Shown here: piece by piece, positions 1 to 7,430 of the stretch
Position numbering within the stretch: position 1 is the first letter of the stretch
Layout of the letters: each line of letters starts with the position of its first letter
Assembly: GCA_046160675.1 (NCBI GenBank)
Contig: JBJXHH010000035.1
Coordinates: forward strand, 1 to 19,276
Direction of reading: 5' to 3'
DNA: 19,276 bases
From: JACMJP01 sp046160675
GTDB taxonomy: Bacteria > Bacteroidota > Bacteroidia > Chitinophagales > BACL12
Translations under genes and position numbers: made by a program
Notes under the pieces: generated by a model
Database searches by the model: none
What the model was told of the DNA's origin: nothing
Seen by the model: only the letters and a program-made list of their open reading frames with translations

Positions 1-241
1 ACTCCTTCACCTGTAAAAATGCAAATTCATTCAATTTAATAAAAGGTTCAAGCGTAGTAGCAATTACTCTTTCTTCTGAATCTTTATAAATAAAAACTTC
101 AGCTTCGCCACCAACTTTAAATTCGGGTATGATATATTTATTGGGAAGAAGTACTTCATTCTTTTCATCATCACTGAGATACATACCTACACTTGTGATG
201 CGAAGAATTGTTAATGTGTTATTTTGCCCAATATTTAACAT
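1..241 (-). CDS. CvfB-family S1 RNA-binding protein, N-terminal part (runs off left edge)
   Basis: The reverse strand from an ATG at 239-241 is open to the window edge and gives 80 residues with no stop. The translation has a glycine-serine-valine-glycine turn, then LLPNKY at 31-36, KVGGEAEVFIYKDSEER at 42-58 and ATTLEP at 61-66. This is the first S1-like OB-fold of the CvfB/YitL family, in which 'evLLPnkY ... lkvGdeleVFvYrDSEdRlvATT' is highly conserved. Family members are cytoplasmic proteins of roughly 280 residues with tandem S1 domains and a C-terminal winged helix; the Staphylococcus member binds RNA and affects virulence-factor expression. The start lies 18 bases after the stop of the propeller lipoprotein, so the gene may be read as the last member of that unit. 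Only the first third is visible, so the S1 assignment is solid but full architecture is inferred. Confidence 0.85.
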   Translation of the reverse strand, partial: MLNIGQNNTLTILRITSVGMYLSDDEKNEVLLPNKYIIPEFKVGGEAEVFIYKDSEERVIATTLEPFIKLNEFAFLQVKE

Positions 242-259
242 AAACCTGTTCAAACAAAG

Positions 260-1483
260 TCATTCAATATCCGTACTTAGTTTATACCTGCAAATCCGAC
301 CATTGCCTTTGTCAACTACATACACTGTTTCTCTCAGGTATGCGATGCCGGATGGATCTATAAAATTAAATGGGCCACTGCCCTCGCCGCCGAAACTTGC
401 AAGTATTTGTTTTGTTGAAGATGAGCCTGCGGGTTGATTTACGCCCTCATAACCTTTTCTTGTGAACTGATATAATGAATCTGTTCCTTTATCAACAACA
501 AAAATGTAACCTGTGAAATCTGGCGCTACATAAACATCTGCCGGGTTCACAAACCTGTTGGGTTCGTATAAAAACCTGTCAGCTTTTGTATAATCAAATA
601 CTGTGAGAAAGGCATTTTCTCCATAGCTGGTGCCGGCTTCCGGGTCAATGGTTTGAGTGATCCAAAGGCATTGATATTCTGCATTTTCATTAGTAAGAGT
701 AATAAGGAATTCAGCAGAGTTTGAAATGCCTGAAAGGGATTGCGGCGGCGCAGCGAATGTTGCGATGGAAGAAATATCCCAGGCGCTTTTTAAATTGCTT
801 GTTGTTGGGGAAAGCCCGTTTGCATAACCAATGTTATTTCCATCTGCATCAAAAAATAGAATGTTGTTATCGGTTCTTGAAATTCCCGCAAGATCATTTC
901 TCGGTCCTTTCCTCGAAATATATAATGTGTTGTTCGCAAGTGTTGCGATACCGGTAAACTCTACAGCTTCATCATCAGCCCCTCTGAAAGATGTAATTGC
1001 CCTGGAAACATCGCAGTAAGGATGTATAAGAGTATCAAGGAATGCAACATTGCCTGTTGTAGTACCTGTGAGTTGATACACTGCTGCAACATTTTCAATT
1101 GTTCCGTTACCGTCGACATCAAAATCAATTCTACCGGCAACATAAGTATACAGGCGCCTGTCCTGTGTAATATCTGTTGCGCCGGGGATAAAGATTGTGT
1201 TTTGAATCGTTCCGGTTTGATCTAATACTTGTAATCCGTTATCGTCAATAACATAAATCATTTCATCATACCCGCAAAAAATATCTGTCGGGTTTGAAAA
1301 ATTTTCCCAGAAAGGAAGAATAGGAACATATCCAACTTCTGATGGAACAAGGTTGGGATCAATGGCGCCCTCTTCAAAAATTTCATCAACAGTTTCATCC
1401 TCTCTGCTTCCGAAAAGAAAATCACAACTGCTTAAAAAAGCAAATGTACAGATGATGAAAAATATTTTAATCGTTTTAACCAT
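260..1483 (-). CDS. Beta-propeller (NHL-like) lipoprotein
   Basis: A 407-residue protein with an SPII signal: lysines at 3 and 6, a hydrophobic stretch at 7-17 and lipobox LSSC with the lipidated cysteine at residue 20. An acidic linker follows (about 26-42). The rest consists of repeated blocks pairing a 'P-x-D-I/V' entry with 'YVxDxGxxxLxxxxxxG', for example around 60-90 and near the end (VYVVDKGNGRICRY). This is the NHL/6-bladed propeller pattern, usually a binding scaffold or occasionally an enzyme; no catalytic residues can be assigned. Its start is 2 bases past the stop of the PorV/PorQ-family gene, so the two are almost certainly cotranscribed and probably work together at the outer membrane. 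The specific function is unknown. Confidence 0.8.
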   Translation of the reverse strand: MVKTIKIFFIICTFAFLSSCDFLFGSREDETVDEIFEEGAIDPNLVPSEVGYVPILPFWENFSNPTDIFCGYDEMIYVIDDNGLQVLDQTGTIQNTIFIPGATDITQDRRLYTYVAGRIDFDVDGNGTIENVAAVYQLTGTTTGNVAFLDTLIHPYCDVSRAITSFRGADDEAVEFTGIATLANNTLYISRKGPRNDLAGISRTDNNILFFDADGNNIGYANGLSPTTSNLKSAWDISSIATFAAPPQSLSGISNSAEFLITLTNENAEYQCLWITQTIDPEAGTSYGENAFLTVFDYTKADRFLYEPNRFVNPADVYVAPDFTGYIFVVDKGTDSLYQFTRKGYEGVNQPAGSSSTKQILASFGGEGSGPFNFIDPSGIAYLRETVYVVDKGNGRICRYKLSTDIE

Positions 1484-1485
1484 TT

Positions 1486-2478
1486 TTACAAAGTTGCGGC
1501 AAACCCTATTCTATTAATTACTCCCAAAGAATTTTGATAATTAAATCCGTAGTCCAGTTTCACTGTTCCGAAATGCTTTTTTAACTGCAGCCCAAAACCC
1601 AGTGATGGAAACGATGCGATGTCTGTTGCAAAAGTATAACCTGTTCTTGCAAAAAATATTTCATTCCAGCCGTACTCTACGCCAAGGCTGTAAGATTCAT
1701 TGTTGTCAGTCGGGTGATTCAGTTGCGCTGCAGCTGTTAAAACATTTCTTTCATTTTTTACAGCGTCCCATGCAAACCCTAACCGGAACACTGTGGGCAC
1801 GGCAATTTCCGTGAAATCAGTGAGCAAAGTATCGCCACTGAGTAACGTCGTTTCTATCTGCCCGGAGGGGGTTGTGTTAAAGCCAAAGCTTTGCAAGCCG
1901 ACAGCAAATCTTGTGTTTGCCATGCCAATATTATACTGAAACCCAAAATCAAAAACCATGTTTTGATTATGAACTGATGCAAGATTTTCTCTCACATATT
2001 TTGCAGTGACTCCGAAACTGAACTGTTCAGTTAATTCCCTTGCAAGTGATAAACCAATTCCCACATCCGTTGCCCTGAAAGTTTGCCCTGTTCCTTTCGG
2101 GAGAAATTCTGTAGTAACATCCATCACTCCCGAATCAAAATATTGAACACTTGCTCCAATTAACGTATTATCTCCGAGCCTGTAAACAAATCCTGCAAAC
2201 TCAGCATTTGTTCCCGCAACGTAGTCAGTATGTGAAACTGTAAAATGAATTTTATTTGAATCCAGCCTCGTAAGCCCTGCAGGATTCCAATATAGCGCCC
2301 CTACATCCTTTACTGAAGCAAGATAACTTTCGCTCAACCCTGCAGCATGTGCATCAGGATTTATTTTCAGAAATTGCCATCCTGTTGTAGCTGTTCGGCT
2401 GTCGCCGTAAGAAGGTAACAACTGTGCATATGCATTATGCATGAAAAAAATACTCAAATAAACAGGAATGAAACGCAT
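1486..2478 (-). CDS. PorV/PorQ-family outer-membrane beta-barrel protein
   Basis: A 330-residue protein with an SPI signal peptide (about 1-18, AYA before Gln19). Right after it comes the family signature: a stretch ending FLKINPDAHAAGLSES (about 36-52), then VKDVGALYWNPAGLTRL (about 56-72), characteristic of PorV/PorQ (UPF0164, FadL-like) barrels. The remainder is alternating amphipathic strands ending in an aromatic/hydrophobic strand, typical of an outer-membrane barrel. In T9SS bacteria PorV shuttles cargo to the attachment complex and PorQ acts with PorZ/PorU, but many genomes hold further paralogues of unknown job. This copy is not next to other por genes, so I do not assign porV or porQ. 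It lies 60 bases downstream of a T9SS cargo gene and 2 bases upstream of a propeller lipoprotein. That context favours a role in export or anchoring of surface proteins (inference). Confidence 0.86.
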   Translation of the reverse strand: MRFIPVYLSIFFMHNAYAQLLPSYGDSRTATTGWQFLKINPDAHAAGLSESYLASVKDVGALYWNPAGLTRLDSNKIHFTVSHTDYVAGTNAEFAGFVYRLGDNTLIGASVQYFDSGVMDVTTEFLPKGTGQTFRATDVGIGLSLARELTEQFSFGVTAKYVRENLASVHNQNMVFDFGFQYNIGMANTRFAVGLQSFGFNTTPSGQIETTLLSGDTLLTDFTEIAVPTVFRLGFAWDAVKNERNVLTAAAQLNHPTDNNESYSLGVEYGWNEIFFARTGYTFATDIASFPSLGFGLQLKKHFGTVKLDYGFNYQNSLGVINRIGFAATL

Positions 2479-2538
2479 GCCTGCACAAAGAAAATTAAAT
2501 TCAACGGCATTATGCTCTTCACTGACCTGTTTTTTTAA

Positions 2539-4131
2539 TCAATACAAAATTATTTTCTCCGTATAAACGCCGGTATTGCAGAGGATTTGAATAATATATG
2601 CTCCGCCCGGGTATATGTTAGGTATGATCAGTTCGTTTGACAGGGCTGTTTCATGATATTGATCAATTAACCTTCCATTAGTTTCAAATATTTTGAAACC
2701 ATCAATATTTATGGCACCGGGCTGAATTTGGACCCTTATCAGATTATTCGTAGCATCATAAAAAACCGAAAACATTTCGCTTGTTTGTTCAGGGTCTACC
2801 GCCACAGAGCCACAGTCAAGTTTTGCTTCAAGTATGTAGGTTTCGGCATTGATAAGTTCTATGCTTTCGTAAATTTTTGTTTCACATCCTTCTGCGTTTA
2901 CTTCTACTTCATACAAACCTGATGCATGAAATCCCGTTTTAAAAGCGCCAAGGAAATTTGTCATATCTGCTGCATTTGTTGACAAAATTTTTACTTCAGC
3001 ATTAACGATATTTTCAAAGGTGACTTCATCTTGCACAGTACCTTCCAGGTAACATGCACGGATGTATTCCGGCTGAAAAACTTTCAGCCCTTCGTTCCTG
3101 TCAGATACTACCATCAACCCTGACTGGAAGTAAGGATATGCCCCCCAAACTCCTGCAAATATGTTCTCAGGCCCAAAAGGGTATGTATCATAGAAGGCAG
3201 TTTCTATCATGTTATCAGGTTTATGTACATCAACAATAGTAACACCTTCAGTGTAATGTGCATTTATAAGAAACCCGTCTTTGTAAAACACATTATGCAC
3301 AATGGTTGAATCCTGTGCCCCGTGTTTGTAAGTGTCAAGTAAGATCATGTCAGTCGGGTTGCTCATATCATAAGAGCAAGTGAACCCATCCATAGTCTCA
3401 TCGGTAGTAAATGCGTATTTCCCGTCATCTGAAGGCCAAACATTATGTGTAAAAAATGCAGGGGTATTGGTTACACCGAGTAGTACAAAATTTGTCCTGT
3501 CAGCTACATCATACATAGCTACAGAGCCATCAAACATTTGAGCAGCCCAAAGTGTATCATTTCTTGTAAAAGAATCATGGAAATAAAAATCGCTGAACTT
3601 TCCGATGTAAACCGGGTTCCAGGGATTAGTTGCAACGTCGATCACATAAGCGCCGCCAAAGTCACTAGCAGTACTATAGCCATTTAAATAACAATACCCT
3701 TTTTCATCTATCCAGAGAGTATGTGCAGAGATAAGTTGTACGGAGTCGGGCCCATGATAACTGGTAGTGTCAATGCTTAACGGCAGGTTTTCAAGGTTAA
3801 CGATCAATACCCCTTTGGCAGATTCACTGCTGATGTAAGCATAATGATCCCAAACCTGTGCTTCATGCCAGATACCTTCAGCCCATTGCACAAAAAAAAG
3901 CTCTTCAGGATTTGCCGGATCTTGCAGATCAACAATTGAGAGTCCCTGGTAGTAGGTCACTAAGGCATACTCACTTCCATCATCGTCAGTATAACCCCAA
4001 ATGCCACTCAGCAATTCGAAATCACTGCCTCCATAATCTAATTCACCAAGCAAATCAAGGTTGTAATTTGATTGTGCCCGGGTGTGTAATAAACAAACCA
4101 CAACAGCAATGAGGGTAGTTATTTTTTTCAT
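2539..4131 (-). CDS. Choice-of-anchor B / LVIVD-repeat secreted protein with T9SS type A tail
   Basis: A 530-residue secreted protein. It has an SPI signal peptide (about 1-19, ending TRAQ), then a repeat domain at about 22-355 built of units such as 'ALVTYYQGLSIVDLQDPANP' (56-75), 'GVLIVNLENL' (107-116) and 'GVTIVDVHKPDNM' (296-308). These match the LVIVD / choice-of-anchor B pattern, a probable beta-propeller. A carboxypeptidase-regulatory-like beta-sandwich follows at about 360-440 (YLEGTVQDE ... GLYEVEVNAEGC). The last 75 or so residues (FSVFYDATNNLIRV ... KIFETNGRLI ... GGAYIIQI ... YTEKIIL) form a type A T9SS sorting domain. The protein is predicted to cross the outer membrane through T9SS and lose its tail at the surface. 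A perfect -7 element lies just upstream of the start. Ligand or enzymatic role is not evident. Confidence 0.85.
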   Translation of the reverse strand: MKKITTLIAVVVCLLHTRAQSNYNLDLLGELDYGGSDFELLSGIWGYTDDDGSEYALVTYYQGLSIVDLQDPANPEELFFVQWAEGIWHEAQVWDHYAYISSESAKGVLIVNLENLPLSIDTTSYHGPDSVQLISAHTLWIDEKGYCYLNGYSTASDFGGAYVIDVATNPWNPVYIGKFSDFYFHDSFTRNDTLWAAQMFDGSVAMYDVADRTNFVLLGVTNTPAFFTHNVWPSDDGKYAFTTDETMDGFTCSYDMSNPTDMILLDTYKHGAQDSTIVHNVFYKDGFLINAHYTEGVTIVDVHKPDNMIETAFYDTYPFGPENIFAGVWGAYPYFQSGLMVVSDRNEGLKVFQPEYIRACYLEGTVQDEVTFENIVNAEVKILSTNAADMTNFLGAFKTGFHASGLYEVEVNAEGCETKIYESIELINAETYILEAKLDCGSVAVDPEQTSEMFSVFYDATNNLIRVQIQPGAINIDGFKIFETNGRLIDQYHETALSNELIIPNIYPGGAYIIQILCNTGVYTEKIILY

Positions 4132-4147
4132 TGTTTCTATTTTTATA

Positions 4148-4155
4148 CAAAATTA
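4148..4155 (-). promoter_or_regulatory. Bacteroidota -7 element for the choice-of-anchor B gene
   Basis: Read on the minus strand this is TAATTTTG, a perfect match to the TAnnTTTG -7 consensus of the Bacteroidota housekeeping sigma factor, 16 bases from the ATG at 4131. No clear TTG -33 element sits at the expected spacing, so the assignment rests on the -7 match and on position. Confidence 0.45.
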
Positions 4156-4158
4156 TTC

Positions 4159-4175
4159 GTTTAATAAGGTTAAAC
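4159..4175. promoter_or_regulatory. Perfect 6-bp inverted repeat in divergent intergenic region (possible operator)
   Basis: GTTTAA and TTAAAC arms are separated by 5 bases. The repeat lies between the divergent starts at 4131 and 4201, 3 bases upstream of the -7 element on the minus strand. It could be an operator for a dimeric regulator. AT-rich sequence makes such a repeat fairly likely by chance. Confidence 0.25.
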
Positions 4176-4200
4176 ATCACCTGAAAGTAAAATATAATAT

Positions 4201-4842
4201 ATGATTGGTTTATTACAAGCATCAATTGAAAAATATATTGAGCAACATACATCTCCTGAAAACAAAACTCTACAACTACTCAATAGGGAAACCCACCTGA
4301 AAGCACAGATGCCCCAAATGCTCAGCGGGCATGTTCAGGGAAAATTCCTGGAATTTGTTTCAGCTATGATACAGCCCGAAATGATCCTTGAAATAGGCAC
4401 CTATACCGGCTACAGTGGTATTTGCCTTGCAAAAGGGTTAAAAGCCGGTGGTAGGTTAATTACTATTGATGTGAATGAAGAACTCACACCGATGGTGAAA
4501 AAATATGTTGCTGCTGAAAACCTTGAACATGTTTTTAACATAAGAATCGGGAAAGCATTAGAAATCATTCCTACGTTGGATGCAGCTTTTGATCTTGTTT
4601 TTATTGATGCTGACAAAATAAACTATAGCAATTATTTTGATGCTGTAATTGATAAAGTGAAACCCGGCGGATGGATACTTGCTGACAATGTTCTTTGGGA
4701 TGGCAAAGTAACGGATGAAAAAAAAGACAAGGACACTACAGCAATTGACAACTACAACAAAAAAATTCTTGTTGACAACAGGGTAGAAAATGTGATAATA
4801 AGCATACGGGACGGCATTTCCATTGCCCGAAAAATTAGATAA
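4201..4842 (+). CDS. Class I SAM-dependent O-methyltransferase (family 3, cation-dependent)
   Basis: A 213-residue cytoplasmic enzyme of the catechol/caffeoyl-CoA O-methyltransferase family, the usual length for bacterial members. SAM-binding motif I is LEIGTYTGYSGICLA (63-77), followed by an acidic end of strand 2 (TIDVNEE, 88-94). The metal site is visible as FIDADK (134-139), with Asp136 and Lys139, and as ADN at 161-163 (Asp162, Asn163). These residues bind a divalent cation and the catechol-type substrate. Bacterial relatives include TrmR, which methylates 5-hydroxyuridine in tRNA, as well as small-molecule methyltransferases; the sequence does not decide between them. The gene starts 69 bases from the divergent choice-of-anchor B gene. 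Confidence 0.9.
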   Translation: MIGLLQASIEKYIEQHTSPENKTLQLLNRETHLKAQMPQMLSGHVQGKFLEFVSAMIQPEMILEIGTYTGYSGICLAKGLKAGGRLITIDVNEELTPMVKKYVAAENLEHVFNIRIGKALEIIPTLDAAFDLVFIDADKINYSNYFDAVIDKVKPGGWILADNVLWDGKVTDEKKDKDTTAIDNYNKKILVDNRVENVIISIRDGISIARKIR

Positions 4843-4866
4843 GGCACAGATTTGTGTATACTATAT

Positions 4867-4881
4867 CGGCTGGTACAGCCG
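4867..4881 (+). terminator. Short GC-rich hairpin downstream of the O-methyltransferase (weak terminator candidate)
   Basis: A perfect 6-bp stem (CGGCTG / CAGCCG) with a 3-base loop, 24 bases after the methyltransferase stop. Only a weak TTATTA stretch follows, not a real U-run. It sits between that stop and the possible -7 element at 4892, so it may be an attenuating hairpin or operator instead of a terminator. Confidence 0.35.
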
Positions 4882-4891
4882 TTATTAGGCA

Positions 4892-4899
4892 TAATTTTG
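4892..4899 (+). promoter_or_regulatory. Bacteroidota -7 element upstream of the glucosaminidase
   Basis: TAATTTTG is a perfect TAnnTTTG match, 28 bases before the preferred ATG at 4928. The nearest upstream TTTG (4851-4854) is too far away (37-base spacer) to be its -33 partner. Confidence 0.4.
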
Positions 4900-4927
4900 A
4901 TAGGCAAGCAACACAATCTTGCACATC

Positions 4928-6235
4928 ATGCGCAGATATTTACACTTCCTGTTTTTTGTTTGGCCGGCCGTTCCTGCTTTTGCAAGCGGTCAAAGCGAAG
5001 CAGTGCTCAACTACATAGATACTTACAAGTGGATCGCTATTTCGCAAATGCAGGATTATAAGATTCCTGCAAGTATCACACTTGCGCAGGGTATTTTAGA
5101 AAGCGGCGCAGGTTTAAGTGAGTTAGCTGCAAAAAGCAATAATCACTTCGGAATTAAATGTCATAGTGATTGGAAAGGGGACAAAGTGTATTATGATGAT
5201 GATGCAAAAGATGAATGCTTCAGGAAGTATAAGAATGCGGAGGACTCCTATAAAGATCATTCAGAATTTTTAACAAACAGTAATAGATATTCCGAATTAT
5301 TCGAGCTCGATATCACTGACTACAAAGGCTGGGCGAAGGGTTTAAAATCTGCAGGTTATGCCACTAACCCTAAGTATGCTGAACTTCTTATTGACCTGAT
5401 AGAAAAATATGAACTGCATCAGTATGATAATGGGCAGTATGCAGAATCAAAAAAGAAGAAAGGAGAGAAGAAATCATCAAAGAATAAAACTGATACAGAA
5501 CCTGAAACTGATGATCAGTATTTCAGTTGGAATGGCTACAAAGAGAAAGTTTTTTATTTCAACCGCATTCCCACTGTTATTACCGGAGAAAATGATACCC
5601 CTGAATCAATTGCAAAAGAACATCAAATAAAAGTTTCAAACTTGTTAAAATATAATGACCTGAAACCCGGAGAAGATATTGAGGCTGGTAGAAATTTCTA
5701 CCTGCAACCCAAGCGCAAAAAAGGCAGCACAAAATTCCATGAGGTAAAACAAGGCGAAACAATGGCAAGCATCAGCAGGGATGAAGGTATCTTGCTTCAG
5801 GAGTTATACAGAAGAAATAAAATTACGCAAGGTGAAGAACCTGTAACAGGTGAAAAATTATACCTGAGAGGAACAAGAAGAGAGCCGCCGAAAACACAAA
5901 AGGCGAACAAGCTGCAAGATGTCGCTTCAAAAAAGAACGATATAATTATCATTGAAGAAGTTGATGAAGCCGATGTGCCAGTTACAGAACAAGACATAAA
6001 AGCAGTAACAGGAAATATAGATACAGTAAGTGTTTCAGAGGATGAGGTTTCGCTGCCAAAACAAATTGAAATCATTTCAAAGCCTGTGTTTCATACAGTG
6101 CAGGCAAAAGAAACATTATATGCCTTGTCAAAAAAATACAATGTGAAGGTGGAGGAAATTCAACAATGGAATCAGCTTGGGGGCAACGAGATTAGAATAG
6201 GTCAGCAGTTAATCGTAGGTTACTCTTTTGAATAA
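4928..6235 (+). CDS. GH73 endo-beta-N-acetylglucosaminidase with LysM repeats (peptidoglycan hydrolase)
   Basis: I chose ATG 4928 over an in-frame TTG at 4919 because it begins directly with a signal peptide (MRRYLHFLFF, then PAFA at about 16-19). That gives 435 residues. The glucosaminidase (GH73) domain covers about 24-165, with the catalytic-Glu region ITLAQGILESGAGLSELA (50-67; Glu58 the likely acid), NNHFGIK (71-77), YKNAEDSYKDHSEFL (101-115), the repeatedly observed YATNPKYAE (144-152), and a C-terminal helix. A lysine-rich linker follows (about 174-190). There are three LysM-like modules at about 215-260, 269-313 and 388-432; the last is the most canonical (FHTVQAKETLYALSKKYNV). The first two are divergent. 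It is predicted to act in the periplasm or at the cell surface on peptidoglycan glycan strands during growth or cell separation. It ends flush against the stop of the convergent membrane-protein gene. Confidence 0.9.
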   Translation: MRRYLHFLFFVWPAVPAFASGQSEAVLNYIDTYKWIAISQMQDYKIPASITLAQGILESGAGLSELAAKSNNHFGIKCHSDWKGDKVYYDDDAKDECFRKYKNAEDSYKDHSEFLTNSNRYSELFELDITDYKGWAKGLKSAGYATNPKYAELLIDLIEKYELHQYDNGQYAESKKKKGEKKSSKNKTDTEPETDDQYFSWNGYKEKVFYFNRIPTVITGENDTPESIAKEHQIKVSNLLKYNDLKPGEDIEAGRNFYLQPKRKKGSTKFHEVKQGETMASISRDEGILLQELYRRNKITQGEEPVTGEKLYLRGTRREPPKTQKANKLQDVASKKNDIIIIEEVDEADVPVTEQDIKAVTGNIDTVSVSEDEVSLPKQIEIISKPVFHTVQAKETLYALSKKYNVKVEEIQQWNQLGGNEIRIGQQLIVGYSFE

Positions 6236-6988
6236 CTATTTCTGTTTTCCGGTAAGTGAATTATAGGTAGTAAGAATAGTTTCTGTTCGTCTTTTGTTAC
6301 TTTTTAATGCAAACAAATCGAGGATAATTTTCATCACAACAAATAAAGCCGCAATACTTACCTGTCCTGCCTTCGGATTACCCGGAAATAATTTTTCGCC
6401 AACAAACATGCTCAGGAAAGTGCCCCCTACTATTACAACATGAATGATAATTATACGGCCGTCAAAGGGCATCCCAAGCTGCCTGAGGCTTGTTTCTTCA
6501 TATTGTTTTGTTGCAATATAATTTACGTAATCTATTCCGTGAACCAGTAGAAAAATGAGGAAACTGATACGCATCCAGCCATCAGCAAATACTATTGCCT
6601 GCGCTGATGAAATCATGCCTTCATTATCAGAGTTCTGTGCTGGAATATAAAACCCCACAAATACTACAATAAATAACAAATAGAACAAGAGCATGAGTGT
6701 GCGAACGATCAAAAACATCCTGCGCATATATTTCTTGTTGTTCACTTGTTCATAGCTAAGAGGATTTCCATTGATTGTAAAATTTGGGTCTGGTACATCC
6801 TGCTTTGAAGCCTTTTTCATTTTGAGCCATTGAAAAATACTCATGATCACAGTCTCCCACCAAAAAAGATAAAACAACATAAAAAAACTCATGTCATAAT
6901 ACAAAACACCAATTAGAGGAAAAATATTAGAAATTATGATGAAAGGCAATAATGGAAAATCTTTTTCCCTCGGGTCAAATACAGGCAT
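6236..6988 (-). CDS. DUF6498-like integral membrane protein
   Basis: A 250-residue protein with about six hydrophobic segments (near 15-37, 40-55, 92-117, 132-158, 170-192 and 205-225). The N-terminal 'N-x-x-P-L-I-G-V-L-Y ... YLFWWETVIMSIFQWLKM' block resembles the conserved N-terminus of DUF6498 membrane proteins, which have no assigned function. A cytoplasmic loop at about 57-88 is charged and includes KNKKYMRR-type basic residues. It lies 5 bases downstream of a small lipoprotein gene and is probably cotranscribed with it. Its stop (TAG on minus) abuts the TAA of the convergent glucosaminidase with no spacer. The family call is from recollection of the pattern; the membrane topology is clear. 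Confidence 0.72.
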   Translation of the reverse strand: MPVFDPREKDFPLLPFIIISNIFPLIGVLYYDMSFFMLFYLFWWETVIMSIFQWLKMKKASKQDVPDPNFTINGNPLSYEQVNNKKYMRRMFLIVRTLMLLFYLLFIVVFVGFYIPAQNSDNEGMISSAQAIVFADGWMRISFLIFLLVHGIDYVNYIATKQYEETSLRQLGMPFDGRIIIIHVVIVGGTFLSMFVGEKLFPGNPKAGQVSIAALFVVMKIILDLFALKSNKRRTETILTTYNSLTGKQK

Positions 6989-6993
6989 GCCAG

Positions 6994-7377
6994 TTATTTA
7001 GGTTGAACAGATAACAGGTATTCTAATCCTTCAGGCGTTATTTTTTTCGTTTGGGTTGCGCCGGCGTAGTTATACAAGATATGCCGGCAATCTTCCTGAA
7101 GGTTAAACTCCATACGCACACTGCCGTTTTCAGTAAAGAATAAAAGGTATCCGTCATAACCGCAATGAAACACCGGGGTATCCTCCATGGATATGTAATT
7201 TGCAAACTGCCTGATCTTTTTCTTAGATGTTATCTCCTCGTAAGCTTCAGGCTTGCTGGTGAACACAACCTGCACCTTCTCTGTTTGTTTGGCCAACTCA
7301 TACACTTCAATGTTCTCATATTTGCAGGAAGCAAAACATGTTACACAAAAACAAAATAAAATCACCCGGCCGATCAT
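6994..7377 (-). CDS. Small predicted lipoprotein of unknown function
   Basis: A 127-residue protein with a short SPII signal: Arg4, hydrophobic residues 5-16 and lipobox FASC with the lipidated Cys at 18. The mature part is about 109 residues, mixed alpha/beta, with two further cysteines in HCGYDGYLLFF (about 72-82) and QEDCRHILY (about 94-102) that could pair. No family recognised. It starts 53 bases from the divergent sugar dehydrogenase lipoprotein and is the first gene of a two-gene unit with the DUF6498-like membrane protein. It is a real gene by its signal peptide, its tight spacing and its lack of a competing frame. Confidence 0.7.
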   Translation of the reverse strand: MIGRVILFCFCVTCFASCKYENIEVYELAKQTEKVQVVFTSKPEAYEEITSKKKIRQFANYISMEDTPVFHCGYDGYLLFFTENGSVRMEFNLQEDCRHILYNYAGATQTKKITPEGLEYLLSVQPK

Positions 7378-7419
7378 TGTTAAAATTTGCTTAAAAATAG
7401 GGGAATAAAATCATTTGCG

Positions 7420-7427
7420 TATCTTTC
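7420..7427 (+). promoter_or_regulatory. Near-consensus -7 element for the sugar dehydrogenase gene
   Basis: TATCTTTC matches TAnnTTTG except for the last base and lies 3 bases before the ATG. That very short spacing implies a near-leaderless or very short leader transcript. A TTTG at 7386-7389 is about 30 bases upstream, longer than the usual -33/-7 spacing. Confidence 0.3.
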
Positions 7428-7430
7428 AAT

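Noticed and set aside
129..437. Plus-strand open frame of 102 codons crossing the CvfB and propeller-lipoprotein genes
   Set aside because: It lies antisense over two well-supported minus-strand genes, has no recognisable domain and no promoter or family support.
4055..4252. Minus-strand 65-codon frame spanning the divergent intergenic region
   Set aside because: It overlaps the starts of both flanking genes in another frame; the hydrophobic, Ile/Tyr-rich translation reflects AT-rich non-coding sequence.
4919..4927. TTG start for the glucosaminidase
   Set aside because: Only three codons upstream of an ATG that begins directly with a normal signal peptide; nothing favours the rarer codon.
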